Below are positions 12,026 to 23,765 of a stretch of 64,000 nucleotides of DNA, piece by piece. The stretch comes from Odiellus spinosus. Its lineage: Eukaryota > Arthropoda > Arachnida > Opiliones > Phalangiidae. Every line of letters begins with the position of its first letter. Position 1 is the first letter of the stretch. Position numbers and translations under genes: made by a program. The DNA lies in assembly GCA_963920705.1 (NCBI GenBank), contig OY987228.1, positions 14,057,187 to 14,121,186 of the forward strand, written 5' to 3'. Below the pieces are notes generated by a model, which searched no databases, was not told the DNA's origin, and worked only from the letters and a program-made list of their open reading frames with translations.

Positions 12026-12300
12026 CCAAGATTCTTTGCAGTTATTAGTTTCGCTTTAATCAAAGTATTTATCTGCCAAGTTTGCTAACTTGATGAGCGA
12101 AGTACTATGTTCGTATAACAGCCTTAATTGTCGCATATTGAAAACCCATATAATAAGTATATTAATGGCAAATTGGAGGTTTAATCGGTTTAAGTTAGGT
12201 TGTCACCATTTTTTCCGAAGGCACTTGGATTATATTTTTCATGCTAATAAAAAAAGCTATTTTCTGCGGTTGACGTCAAAAATGTATATATAAACTATAG

Positions 12301-12785
12301 TTATCATCCTATAAAATGATGGTAAGTTAGGTGGCATAATCATATACGTATATATAATTATCTAATTAACAATGTCGATCCAACACTAACGCTAAATCTT
12401 TAACGATACTTTAGAAAAAAAGAGAAAAGCTGAAACGAATCGATTGGGAGATTTATGGGGAGTAAAATGTGTCGACGGAAAACAACTCTCCTCTCTCTCG
12501 CGAAACGAAGGAGCGTGTCTCGCCCGGCCGGCGCGATTTCGAGTCTGATTTACTCTAGAAAGAATATGCTGGGCCTGCCCCCCCCCCCCCCCCTGTACAA
12601 ATTTCGGAATATTTAGGGTGAAAACATGGACTGAGAAAATAGGATTCACTTCATCGTCTTATAAACTTGAACTTAGGATGATTTGCTTGTGACCACACCA
12701 ATAGAGTGTACACTGGATGTATTTTGTCTATATTCTTAATTAGGTAGTTTGTGGAATTTATACAGCAAGCTAGGCTATACCATAG
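12301..12785. other. Spacer between CAP genes 1 and 2
   Basis: No gene. Contains a poly-C tract at about 12578-12593 and the sequence AGCAAGCTAGGCTATACCA, which recurs before CAP gene 3 at about 16169. Confidence 0.5.
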
Positions 12786-13091
12786 GAGAGCCTATTGTTC
12801 CGTAGCTTATCTGTCATATTCCTGTTTTTTATAATTCGGGAAGAAAGCCAAGGACGTTAGAAGAAGCGCCCTTAGCGCTTAGAAATGTAGAAAAATGTAA
12901 GGTTAGAATTATTATTACATTCCGAAAAATACTACGAGTCTGAGTTAACGGTAAAATATTTTCATTTCAAACGATCGAATTCAGGGTTAAATTTCTATCT
13001 CGTATAACACCCGTGAAATTAGTAATTATTGTACAGGCGAGGAACAACAGTCATAAATAATTTTTATAGTCATATCAATAACGGTGGCGCC

Positions 13092-13099
13092 TATATAAG
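13092..13099 (+). promoter_or_regulatory. TATA box of CAP gene 2
   Basis: TATATAAG in the same GGCGCCTATATAAGAGTGC block as gene 1, 43 nt before the ATG. Confidence 0.7.
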
Positions 13100-13141
13100 A
13101 GTGCAATACCAGTTAACATCGCGAACAAACGGGTGTAAGTC

Positions 13142-15241
13142 ATGGATATTATCATTGCGCTTTTGGAATCTTCTTTGTTTTTGGCCATAGTTTGGGCCAC
13201 TTGCGACAATCCGCAAGATTTTAAATCGGTTCCATATCAACCGATTAATCCGCAACAAGATGAAAATACCGTGGTTCAAGAGCACAATAAATTCAGGTTA
13301 TTTTAAATCTATTTTAGTAATATGTATTATATTAATGTATAATTCTTGGTTATTGTGAAGGAATATAAAATTTTAAAGGCCCTATCTGCTCAGAAATTTG
13401 TCCCTTTAAAATGCTCTTTCCTTATGCACACAGCCTAGCTTTGAATGTGCAAGTTGTTACGATCAAAGTCGTCTGCTAAGCTTGAAAAGAAGGCGACTTT
13501 AAAATAGGATTTAAAAATCGCAGATAGTCCCTTTAAAGCCAAGAAAGGGATAGTCTCATGATTTTTAATTTTACAGACGGCTAGTTGCCAATGGGCAAGC
13601 CCGTGGCGCGGATGGATTACTCCCTCGCGCTTCTAATATGGCAAACTTGGTAAATCATATTTTCTTGACAATATTTACAGTTAATTTTATCTCGAGTTTG
13701 CAGCATGACCAAAGCCAGGATCCTTATATTGCTAAGATAATAAATTTCATCGAAAACGCCTAGCCTATAGCTTCACGCGAACCTCGCTTTACCTTTTGAT
13801 TGTACAAAGTTTTGCTCTTTTTTGCGTGAAACGCAAATACGCAGTGATTACAAAATTCGCTCTTAATCTTTAAAAGTCGCGTGACGTCAGTTTTACTTTT
13901 CATTTCAATAATAAAAAGCGAGAAATAGACCTTCGAAAAAAAAAATTAATGGCAGCATCACTTTAAATTACGTTAGCGTTGAAACATCTTGATTTATAAG
14001 GGTACTTGTGCTAAAGTTTCTCTTGTTGACTTTTAACGTACATTACGAAAGTAACCTTGGGAGAAAAATTATTTTAAATCCTTCGTACAACGCGTGCGTA
14101 TACGTCAACTACTAGTTTTGCTTTTGTTCAACAGCAGTTTGATATCGAGCAAAAGCTGCGGCCCTGAGATTAATTGGCAATGCTAAACTTAATAGTAATG
14201 ATAAGGTTTAATTAAACATTTGTCATTCGCTTTGTAACTGTGAACTAAAATGCGGCTTTGACCTTGATAACCTTGAGTTAATTTCAGCGTAGAAACCTTG
14301 GCAATGACAGTTGACGGTTAAGCCATAAAATTATTAACTTATAACAACCTTAGATTTGACTGCTAAATACTTGAGTATATTCGTAATTAAAGGACTTATC
14401 TTTTACTCGGGTAATAGAAATGGAATGACGTGTTAGCCCAAAAATCGCAAGAGCTAGCCAGCAGGTGTATTTTCCAACACGTAATACCCACTGGTAAGAA
14501 GATTTTTAGGTTCTTTCGAGTCTTAATGACTCTTAAACTTTAATTTATATCATATTTTTCATAGTGGATGGCTTTGATGGAGTGGGACAAAACTTGTTCA
14601 TAGAGTATTCCACGGCCCAGTTGAACAAGGAATGCAATTACACTGGAGCCATTGATAGCTGGTTTAACGAAATTAAGCTTTACTCCAACAGTCAGAGGGA
14701 ACCTTTTCGTTTTACCGAAGCCACTGGACACTTTACTCAAGTAAGCTACGCTCGCATAATTTGTTGGAAAATCCGTCCGCTATTCACATAATTTCACATT
14801 CTCACACCTTTAAAAAATACTAGAGCGTACTCTGGCGTTTAATTTTTCTCCTGAGTCTAATTCTCTAAACTAGGCCTTGTTGTTTCCCGCCAATAATTTT
14901 GCATTTTACTGTAATTGAAACTTTCACGAATCTATATCAAGTGCGAGGATGGATTTAGAATATTTTGGCTCTCATGTTCTTAGATACATAAATGAGTTCT
15001 TGACATTTGCTTAAATAAAATACTTATAGCTCGTTTGGGGCAAAACCACAGATGTAGGATGCGCCTGCCAAAACTTCATACAGAAGGGAGATGAACTACC
15101 CTTCGCCCAAATTGTCGTTTGCGATTACGGACCAGCGTAAGAATAAATTATTAACGATTACAACTATTATTATTGGTAATAATTTAATTGTTTTAATGCA
15201 GTGGTAATGTGCTGAATGAAGCGATGTACAATACGGCTTAA
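13142..15241 (+). CDS. Secreted CAP-superfamily (antigen 5-like) protein, gene 2
   Basis: Six coding exons: 13142-13296, 13577-13649, 14418-14493, 14565-14740, 15030-15136, 15202-15241. The exon structure and phases are the same as gene 1; exon 5 is one codon shorter, giving about 208 residues with no stop or frameshift. The signal peptide again ends AIVWA. CAP landmarks: HNKFR, WNDVLA, FQH, VGQNLF, SWFNE, GHFTQLVW and CDYGPAGN. The Gln in place of the GENxY glutamate and the short C-terminus are shared with gene 1. The second tetrad Glu (SWFNE) is kept. The closest relative in the window is gene 1, by tandem duplication. No clear AATAAA follows the stop within 200 nt. Expected to be secreted; activity unknown. 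Confidence 0.9.
13373..13536 (+). mobile_element. TTAA-flanked MITE in intron 1 of CAP gene 2
   Basis: Element 13377-13532 (156 bp) between two TTAA copies. Ends are inverted: AGGCCCTATCTGC on the left and GCAGATAGTCCCT on the right. TTAA target sites are typical of piggyBac-type elements, so it is probably a piggyBac-like MITE; no coding capacity. Confidence 0.82.
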
Positions 15242-15736
15242 CAAAGCTTTTATTTTATTTTTTTAATGGAGACAAACATCAATTTTTTTTTTTTTAAATT
15301 TTACCAAGAATATATAGAAAGACTATTTGGAGTTATGAATATGGCTTTAATCAAAGTATAGCATTTCTTCGCGATAGCATATTCATCTGCCAAGTTTGCT
15401 AACTTTATGAGCGGAGTACTATGATCATATAAAAACCTTGTGACATATTGAAAACCTCCTATAATAAGTATATTTATGGCAAATCGGAGGCGTCATCGGT
15501 TAAAGCGAGACTCTCACCTTTTTTAGAAAACATTTGGATTACATTTTTCATGCTAATAAAGAAGCTCTATATCCTACGGTTGACGTCAAAAATATAATTC
15601 TCTGAGTAACAACGTCGGTCCAACATTAACTCTGAACCTTTATTGATTGGGAAAAAGCATATATAACTCTCCTTGAGTAGGCCTATAGAAGCGTGGATTT
15701 TTATTTCAAACACAGTGTACGGTTTGAAATAGTTGG

Positions 15737-15940
15737 TATTATAAAATAACCTTGGAACCAGCAAAAAGAGCCGTTAAAAAAGTACAGGTCTATTTATACG
15801 AAAGATGTTGCCTTTTTTCAAGGTTGGATCGAAGTATATCTATACTTTTTCCAGACTTGAAACCAACAAAAAGAGCCGTACTGAAATAGAAACTGTTTCT
15901 ATGGAATTTGTTGCCTTTTTTCAAGGTTGGAACGAAGTGC
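15737..15940 (-). repeat. Dimeric CCTTGAAAAAAGG repeat, copy 2
   Basis: Inverted relative to the 5.4 kb copy; both half-units are complete. It supplies the uninterrupted version of the site occupied by a MITE at 27 kb. Confidence 0.75.
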
Positions 15941-17192
15941 AGTTTTAAAATACTAACTATTAAACTCGAAGTGCGTAAATGCTTATTGCAAATACACATA
16001 CACAGCAATAATTTATTCCAAATACAATGTATTGGGGCTCTATGTACGTATTAGATATTTCATGGGTTAAAGTGAGGCTGTCACCATTTTTTTTCGAAGG
16101 CATTTGGATTTTAAATTTATATTTTCCACACATAAATTTGGGATTTATTTCAAGACTACACCATGCAGCAAGCTAGGCTATACCACGCCAGTAAAGCTCG
16201 AACTCTTTGGATGAATTGGGTCTATAGATTATAGATTAGTCTTCGAGATTTAATAGTTTTAATCCTTTGTATGGATTGGGTCGAGGTGTTTGATTATACT
16301 TTGGGATTTCTAGAGAGGCTACCTCGCCAATAGTTCAACCATTAATAATTTAGAGGAATTGGTTTTAAATTCTTGATTCGTCTTTGCAATATAATTTCAA
16401 ACGAGGGTTTCATTGTTACCACAACAATAGTGTTTATACTTTGATTGGATTTTTAATTCGATTTTGAAATTGCAGTACCACTAGCTTATACTACCTTTGC
16501 AAGGTTTGAGGATACAAGCTTACAAGCAAGCGTAATTTAACAATGGGACTAACAACGGGGCGGTGCGCAAGTGTTTTCTACAGTGTTCCGCCTTTTTTTT
16601 TTTTCAATTCGAAGGGGTGGGAGGAGTGTCAGACAATAACTAGAGAGCAATGAAAACTTGCGTGTAAATTTACGCAAAATCAGTTTTGAGTCACTATAGC
16701 GTTCATGCTTTTGTCCGCCGCCTCCACCATCATAAGGCCTACATTAATTTTGGTGGTAAGGGTCAAAACAGATTAAAAATTATAAAATTTTATGTATAAT
16801 TTGGGTCAGTCAAAACCCTCGCTCCAAAGACATTCCAGTGTGAATCAATAAATAAAAATATTCTTCTCTAAAGCCGTGTTTACGGAGACTTTGAAATAGT
16901 TTTGGAAAGGCCACAAGGCAGTATAGGGGCTTACATTATTTTCGTGAGTAACGCGAAATTTTTCTCTCTTATTAGACACAGCTAGAGTTCTATCGCTATA
17001 TGGTCCCAACTTGTTGCCTTTGGTGCATACGCACCATCTAGATTTTCTTGAAACCAAGCGTGCTAACTAGATTTTAGAGCTCGCGGCCTACTTAGAGCAA
17101 AAACTCGCTAAAATTTAAATCCTCAAATAAATTAACTTTGGCCGCGGTTTTAATTAAGAAGCGAGCTTCGGCGGCAAAACCATGTCGTCACG
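15941..17192. other. Spacer between CAP genes 2 and 3
   Basis: No gene. It contains another piece of the CAP 3'-flank repeat (TGTCACCATTTTTT...GCATTTGGATT, about 16079-16110), AGCAAGCTAGGCTATACCA near 16169, and a copy of the AAAGCCGTGTTTACGGAGAC repeat near 16870. Confidence 0.5.
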
Positions 17193-17314
17193 TTGCGTAA
17201 CTACTCTGGAACCAATATCGCTGACGATCCATCTTGTTTAATTATCAAGTGCTTGGGTTTTCACAACGAAAAGATGAACTGTAATTATGAAAACGCCTTC
17301 TACTATGCAGCGCC

Positions 17315-17321
17315 TATATAT
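17315..17321 (+). promoter_or_regulatory. TATA-like box of CAP gene 3
   Basis: GCGCCTATATATGCCC, 52-58 nt before the chosen ATG, resembling the GGCGCCTATATAAG block of genes 1 and 2. This supports starting translation at 17373 rather than at the in-frame ATG at 17193, whose extra residues would precede the signal peptide. Confidence 0.55.
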
Positions 17322-17372
17322 GCCCTTGCTAGGGAGCCCCAACGTTTAAGACGCAAAATCAGGCCTGCAGTC

Positions 17373-18982
17373 ATGAATACCATCAAGTTTTTCATTCTGC
17401 TTTTGGAATCTTCTTTCTTTTTGGCCATCGTTTGGGCCAAATGCGAAAAAAGTGGGGACTCTATCATTCCAAGACAACCGGATCCGGCAACAGAAAAGCA
17501 AACGGTGATTCAAAAGCACAATGATTACAGAAGGCTTGTCGCCAGCGGTCAAGCGGTTGGGGCAGATGGAAATCTCCCTGCTGGTTATATTTCTGACTTG
17601 GTAACGCTTTCTTTTTTTTAACAATATTTTAACGACCCAGGTCGATCGAAAATCACTTGTTGATGGATTTCATTCTCCCCTTAGCATATATAATTTCAAC
17701 CTATTCCTATCTTTCTGGATTTTTTTTTTGATTTTTTTATATAATTTCCTATTGATTTAAAATTTCATATTTTATCATTTTTGTTTTACATTTTGGAGTT
17801 ATGAATATGGCTTTAATCAAGTTTAGTCCTTAAATTTTACGACATTGACAATCCCATTCCTTTCAACTTATATTTTTAAAACAAACTCGTAAACAAAGTA
17901 TAAGTCTTTTTTAACTCGGTCAAAAGACATGGAATGACAAATTAGCACAAAAATCTAAGGAGCTGACAGAAAAGTGTGTTTTCCGCCACGAATCACATTA
18001 TGGTATGGTTATAGGTTCTTCCACGCTTTTGATTTTCTTAAATCTTCTCTATGTATCATACATATAGTGCAACCCTACGGAAAAGTGGGACAAAACATAT
18101 TCATAGGATATTCAACGGCACAGTTTCAAGAATGTAATTATAAGGGAGCCATTGACAGCTTTTACAGCGAAATCGAGAAGTATCAGAACAATCAGAGATA
18201 CCCGTTCAAATATAACGATGCTACAGGACATTTTACTCAGGTATCTTTATAATAATACGTTTATTAAACGAGAAGATAAAGTAAAAAGCACTTATGGTGC
18301 TCGGTATCACTTACTAAAATTACAGTAAACCAAAAACAAAAATTTCATTGTAACACAGCCATATAAAGGTGTATATCCCCCCTTTTGGTCGTTTACTTGG
18401 CTTGTAAATTGTAATACCGCATCAGGATGTCATTTAAACTTTTTAATATTTCACGATACGCGCGTAGGTTGTTTGGGCCAATACTAAAGAAGTAGGTTGC
18501 GCTTGTACCAACTTCAAAACCAATTTCAAAGCATCTAATGGCCAAGTGTATAACTATGCCCAATTAATCGCTTGCGATTATGGACCAGCGTAAGTTTAAC
18601 AGACAGATTAAGAAATCGTACTTGAAACGCGTATACTTGTAATACGTTGAGCTATATACTTCCAACAATGCTTCGAGAACATTATGACATAATATTTCGC
18701 GCCAAATGTGAACTCAAACCTTAATTGCGGGGGGATGGGTAAAAACACCACAGTCGAAGGCGAAAAGTTGCTTCTAGAAGTTCGCTGCAATTCAATGGTG
18801 GTAGTTTCGAACAATAGCAAAAAAGATTGCAATAGTTCAGTTAAAATTGATTTTACGTATTCGTACGTGTTCCAAGTACGATTTTTCATTTATTTGATCA
18901 ACTCATCAAATTTTTATTTCCATACGTGTCTTTTTAATGAAGTGGTAACATGAAAGGGGCCGAGATGTACAAAACAAAGTAA
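17373..18982 (+). CDS. Secreted CAP-superfamily (antigen 5-like) protein, gene 3
   Basis: Five coding exons: 17373-17600, 17927-18002, 18068-18240, 18468-18589, 18943-18982; about 212 residues, phases consistent, no stops. The first exon equals exons 1 plus 2 of genes 1 and 2, so intron 1 is missing. Start chosen at the ATG that opens the signal peptide (ending AIVWA), 52-58 nt after a TATA-like element. CAP landmarks: HNDYR, WNDKLA, FRH, VGQNIF, SFYSE, GHFTQVVW and CDYGPAGN. Gln again replaces the GENxY glutamate. Exon 5 is five codons longer than in gene 1. This is the most diverged of the three, so it probably split off before genes 1 and 2 duplicated. Secreted; function unknown. Confidence 0.88.
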
Positions 18983-18999
18983 CTATGTCGAAGCAAATT

Positions 19000-21900
19000 T
19001 TCAAAGACTTGTAACGGTTACTCTTTTGGTTTTCGCAATCTTCACTGCAAACATTTACTGATATATTTGATTTGTAACTTAACCTCACAGTAGTACAATA
19101 CTAAATTTTTCATATTTGTTTCCCATTTTATCAACTCATGTTGAAACCTAAGTCTAACATATATGCAGGAGTTTCTGACCCTATAAATCACTTGCCTTCG
19201 AAGTAATAAAATTTGTTGAATCATTTGTGTAAAAATTATTTCAAAGTTATTCAATATAAGCCTAGCTTGATTTTGATTTTTGTTGTTGCTGTTGTTGTTG
19301 TTGTTTTATAATTTAACAAAAAGCGAGCCAACAAAAGCGAACGCATCGTAATCCTAGTATTAAACTTTTCGTTATCGAGATAAGGGCGCGCTTCTCACAA
19401 GACTATAACGGCGAGATTTCAAACCCTCCGTGTATCCTTGCTAAGCCTATTTTCGGAGTAAGTTAATAATTGATTTCTAGCATAAAATTGTTTATTCTTT
19501 GACTTTCATCATAGAAAATATAGTGAAAGGAAAGCAGCTTGAGGAGGTAGCTGTCCCAATCCAAGTCTATTTAACTTCCGGAAGTCAGTATCACCAGGAG
19601 TTTATAAGAAACCCCCTTGAGAAGGGGGTCTTATAAACTCCTGGTACCACGTACGTGATAAGGCATGTCATATTTATCGTCCTCCAATGACTATTTAGTC
19701 ATTACGGTTTTTATTGACAGCTCAATGTCTCCTTGATCACTCGCCGCTAACAGGAGAGCTACCGGAAGTACAGATACACCGGTTTGAGCTCCACAGTAAA
19801 GCGGTCCTTTAAAAATTGTACAGCCAAGGCTGAAACCAGTATTCCTTTTACTACATTTTCTGTCTTCATCCAACCTATTTGATACCTCAAACTCTCTAGG
19901 TTTTTAGTATTTAGAGATTCCTATCACCAAGGGATCAATATTCAATATTCAAGATAGAACGAATGTGAACGGAAAGACCCTCTCTAGATTCGTATGGGAT
20001 GACGCGATGGGGGAAATCTGCTCTCTATACTCTTTTGGAATCTAAAAAGGAACCTAAACTTCCATTGACAAATCTGTTTTTCTCTAAGAATGTAGATACA
20101 TTTCAAGGTTGTAACGCGAAGAACAACTCAGGCGTGGGACGCCTAGAAAAGCTCATGGATGATGAGGGGGATGAGATGGCTGGAAGCTAAAGAGGTCTCA
20201 TTGGACCTGGGGGAAATGTCGGTAGATGACTATCAATTCCATGTGTAGATTCCTATAGTTCAGCAACGACGGTGAGTAATAATAATAACGGGGGAATTTA
20301 TTTATGTGAGCGGGGGCTCTTTTTGCTATCCCCCCTCGTTATTTATAGACCGAAACTGGCCATCGAGGAAAGTTATCGCGAGGCCGACAGTCCCTCGCAT
20401 TAGCTAATTCGCTTTCATTTTGGACCTGCAGAGCGTGCACACTCCTCGAGCTCCATTTTGGCGGGAGACTCATCTACACGCGTTTGGATATTCTTCATGA
20501 CCCCTCAGCTTTAAAAGCGCGCGAAATCGACTACCGCGTGGTAGAGAACGACCATTTCAAGTAAACTACCTATTCCCTCTACACCTATTTTCCTTAACAG
20601 CCACCGCTTTTCAAATCTAAACCACTTAATTCGCGCGTTTTACGAGCTGCAGCCCGATTTTTTTTTAACATCTACGTGTAGGATTTTATATTGCTAGTTT
20701 TATTTTTAAAGAGGGGAGAGAGCGACTGATTACGGAAGTTAATGGGAGAATTATTTCAATTTTTATACTACAAGTCTTGCAAAAACAATTAAGTGTTATT
20801 CTATGTTAGAAGAGTTAAAAAATCTAATTTTATTATTAATTTACAGTTATCATCACATGTATAATCGTTTATACAGTATAAATTACTCTATTCATTGCCC
20901 AGTATATTTATGTATATATCTAGAAGATTAGCCACCTGGTATCGTTAGTGTGAGAAATATATTAGTGTAAAATCTTATTTTTGCAGTCAATAGCTATGGC
21001 AATTTGGAATACTGGATAGCAGCTTGTGCTAAAGAAATAGGTGCCGGTTAGTTCGTCCTATATTTGTCCGCTACCCTACCCCTTAGGGTATTGGCCCCTT
21101 TATATATTGAACCCTTTTTCGGAAGAGGAAGGGGGCACGCGTGTGGAAAACTGAATCACAAAAGCCCGGCCGGTAATGAGAACCAATGGGGCTGAAAAGT
21201 TACAGCTACCCAAATACAAAAGGACGCGCGCGCGTGTGCCAGCGTGTGATGGAGTATTACAATCAAAATCAATCCAACTATTCATCATTCTTTCAAAGTT
21301 ACCTCCTTGTATAAATCACGTTTCTTATCCCTTGTAAAATGATACTGGAAAACTAAAACTACCTTCGCACGCGTAGCAAACTCCGAGTGGAACTCTTGAT
21401 AGACTTTCCCCTATTCTTCGTCCAAACTTCATCCCAACTTCCACCCACTTTGTGCCCCTAAGCTCTATCTATTATTACGCCACACAGAGCTCCTTCAAAA
21501 TCAAAATAACTAGAGACTGACGCGAGGTATATGTCCTATATATAGTTGGCCAAAACTTCAATAAACGCGCCTAACGCCGAGATAAGTCTCCCAAAGTCTT
21601 TCCGTTATTAGAATTTGCGTAAACTTGATCTGACGTTGAGTTAAAGCCTAGATCTCTTTGCCAGGACCCTCCAGCTTAAGAGCGGGTTTAAAAATAATAC
21701 GTAAGGAAAACGGTCGTATATAGATCTATAAAGGGGTTTAATCTGATGGCAGGTTGCTGCTTTTGGCATTGTTGAAGCGTATGGTAAAATAACACTGGTC
21801 GCCATGGTTCTATAATCCTTCTCTTTTGTAAATACAGTAGCAGCCTTGAAATGCAAGGACTCGACCAAGCGCTCGACGAATTCCAGAAATATGTTTTCTT

Positions 21901-22755
21901 AATTCCAATACATCGGAATAATAGTCTTTATGTTTTTATAAGTTTCCCTTTAAGAAAGGATAGAAGTTACACTGTTTAACTTTTATATTTTTTTTATTTC
22001 CTTTATTTATAATAAAATGTATTATATTATAATATTAATCCAAAGATTTTCACATTATTATTTTTTAAAATTACAAAAAAAAAGGAAATTTTGTCCTAGC
22101 TCCTCTTATTTTAGAACGAAATAATAACAAGGTCGAACTCCGGAAGTTATTTTAATAATTGTATAGTGAATTTCGTACTTAATTACGTACATTTAAAATT
22201 TTTATAGTGAATGTCATACTAAAATGATTAGTGATATTTGATTTTATAATTCATTGCATACTAATACAATTTGAATATTTTATTTTATAATGAATTGCAC
22301 GCAAAAATAGTAATATTTAACTCTATAGTGAATTTCATATACTTAAATAATAATTATTAATTACAAAAAAATTAATTTAATATTTTAAATAATAGACGTT
22401 TAAATTTAAAGTGATAATATCAAGTCAGTCGCGTTTTCATGGAAATACCAAATTGTTATGGATTTACTATGCCCGATGAAACTTTCACGATTTTTAACTT
22501 AGCAAAAAAAGCGACAAACATTTTTGCAATTTTTTATAATTTTCGGGCGCACTACCGCCATCTATCGACAGTTTAGGGCGTTAAAAAATGGGATTCATTG
22601 GCAACTATAGCCAACGCGAGTTAGGCGACAGAACATGTTAAGCCTAACTTGACGGTTATACGGTATGGTGGTATACTATAGTCATTTTTATTACAATTTA
22701 ATTTCAAAAATGTCGTGTGAATGTTTGGTTAAGTTAATTACAAGTTTACAACGTT
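19000..22755. other. Intergenic, no supported gene
   Basis: Contains a hairpin (19592-19644), a TGTTGTTGTTG run near 19280-19305 and a degenerate repeat with TATAGTGAATTTC-type units (about 22165-22335). Short frames near 19691-19873, 19999-20190 and 21641-21868 show no recognisable domain. Confidence 0.5.
19592..19644. repeat. Near-perfect hairpin
   Basis: ACCAGGAGTTTATAAGA followed by AAACCCCCTT pairs with AAGGGGGTCTTATAAACTCC and TGGT. The loop is 3 nt and the only mismatch is a 2-nt bulge. Possibly a transposon remnant or a structured RNA; no way to tell here. Confidence 0.8.
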
Positions 22756-22758
22756 AAA

Positions 22759-22951
22759 ATTAATGGCAATTTTGAACAACAGTCCCCGGACGCTATTCAC
22801 TATATAACCCAACCTAACCTAACCTTACCTAAACCTTACGTAACCTAACCTAACCTAACCTAACCCAATGTTCACTTTTTGTGGGGAAAATAGAAAAATA
22901 AATAAAACAAAATGGCGTCCGGGGACTATTGTTCAAAATAGCCAAATTAAT
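22759..22951. mobile_element. Foldback element enclosing telomere-like repeats
   Basis: Arms at 22759-22792 and 22915-22951 are imperfect reverse complements (TTTTGAACAACAGTCCCCGG against CCGGGGACTATTGTTCAAAA). Between them lies the CCTAA-rich array at 22806-22866. No obvious target duplication. Confidence 0.7.
22806..22866. repeat. Interstitial CCTAA/TTAGG-type repeat
   Basis: About a dozen units of CCTAA or near variants (including CCTTA and CCTAAA), ending with a clean run of CCTAACCTAACCTAACC. TTAGG is the usual arthropod telomere motif. Confidence 0.8.
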
Positions 22952-23765
22952 CACGAAAGCGGAAACATTGGCGGCACACCCACGGAATTATTCCAGGAAT
23001 CATTTCAACGTTCATGTAAGTGTTCCATTGGGCCTTAAATTTAGGCATCGTTTTAGGCTAAATTATTACGCTAGAGATATTGTAAGTAGTTTTCACGGTG
23101 TTTTATTAGAGTTATCACTTAATTTCGTATATAGTTACGTATATATATTTATGAATCAACATGGTTTTATCACATCAAAAGTATAAAAACTGTAAAAACC
23201 TTCTTTATACTTTTGATCATACCGAATCGAGAGGTTGGATGAATTCTTTGAAGTTTTCCAAATATTCCTAGCGTCCCTCACGTATTGAATTAGGCCTAAA
23301 TTGGAAACCTTGAAGTTCAACTATTTTATTATGAAATTCAAAGGGAGGTTGAAAATAATTTCAGTAAATTTTATTTTTAATCTTACAAATGTCTCATTGG
23401 GCATGAGGAGGCTATCAAGACTTGAAACGCCAGAGGCTTCTATTTCTCGTCTTGGTGTCATCTTCCTTAGTGGGAGTATTAATGTATTTGCTGGAGCAAA
23501 AAAGACCTCAAGTGAGGTGTTCTTTTCCCATTTTTCAATTGATCAAAGGGCGATCTATCCACATATTCGGTGTATAAGCCTGTGGCTTTGACCTCGGTTT
23601 TGACTGAGTTCCTATTTAGCACTCCCAAAAGCTGTAGTCGGTGTAAATACACAAAAATAGTGTACCCTTGGTCAAGGGGGAGGAAGCTTTACGTCATTCA
23701 ACCCCTCATCTAAGGATCTTGTACATAGATTTACCGAGAACCCCAGTTGATGGGATGATAACGTG
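22952..23765. other. Intergenic, nothing recognised
   Basis: Two small plus-strand frames (22929-23186, 23301-23591) have no recognisable domain, and the first overlaps a foldback arm. Confidence 0.45.

Larger units (their letters stand above)
9061..12300 (+). repeat. Tandem segmental duplication unit 1 (CAP gene 1)
   Basis: This segment aligns along its length with about 12786-15600. Shared parts are the promoter block (GACGTTAGAAGA...CGCTTAGAAA), TATA box, all exons, the MITE in intron 1, intron 2 and 3 blocks, and the 3' flank ending near TTGACGTCAAAAAT. Unit 1 carries an extra ~400 bp in intron 2 (about 10005-10415) that is related to a dispersed repeat. Confidence 0.85.
12786..15600 (+). 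repeat. Tandem segmental duplication unit 2 (CAP gene 2)
   Basis: Partner of 9061-12300: promoter, introns, exons and 3' flank align in order. Intron 2 is shorter (768 versus 1087 bp) because the extra segment of unit 1 is absent. Confidence 0.85.

Noticed and set aside
17193..17372. In-frame upstream extension of CAP gene 3
   Set aside because: The upstream ATG would put 60 residues before a clear signal peptide, and the TATA-like block lies between the two ATGs.
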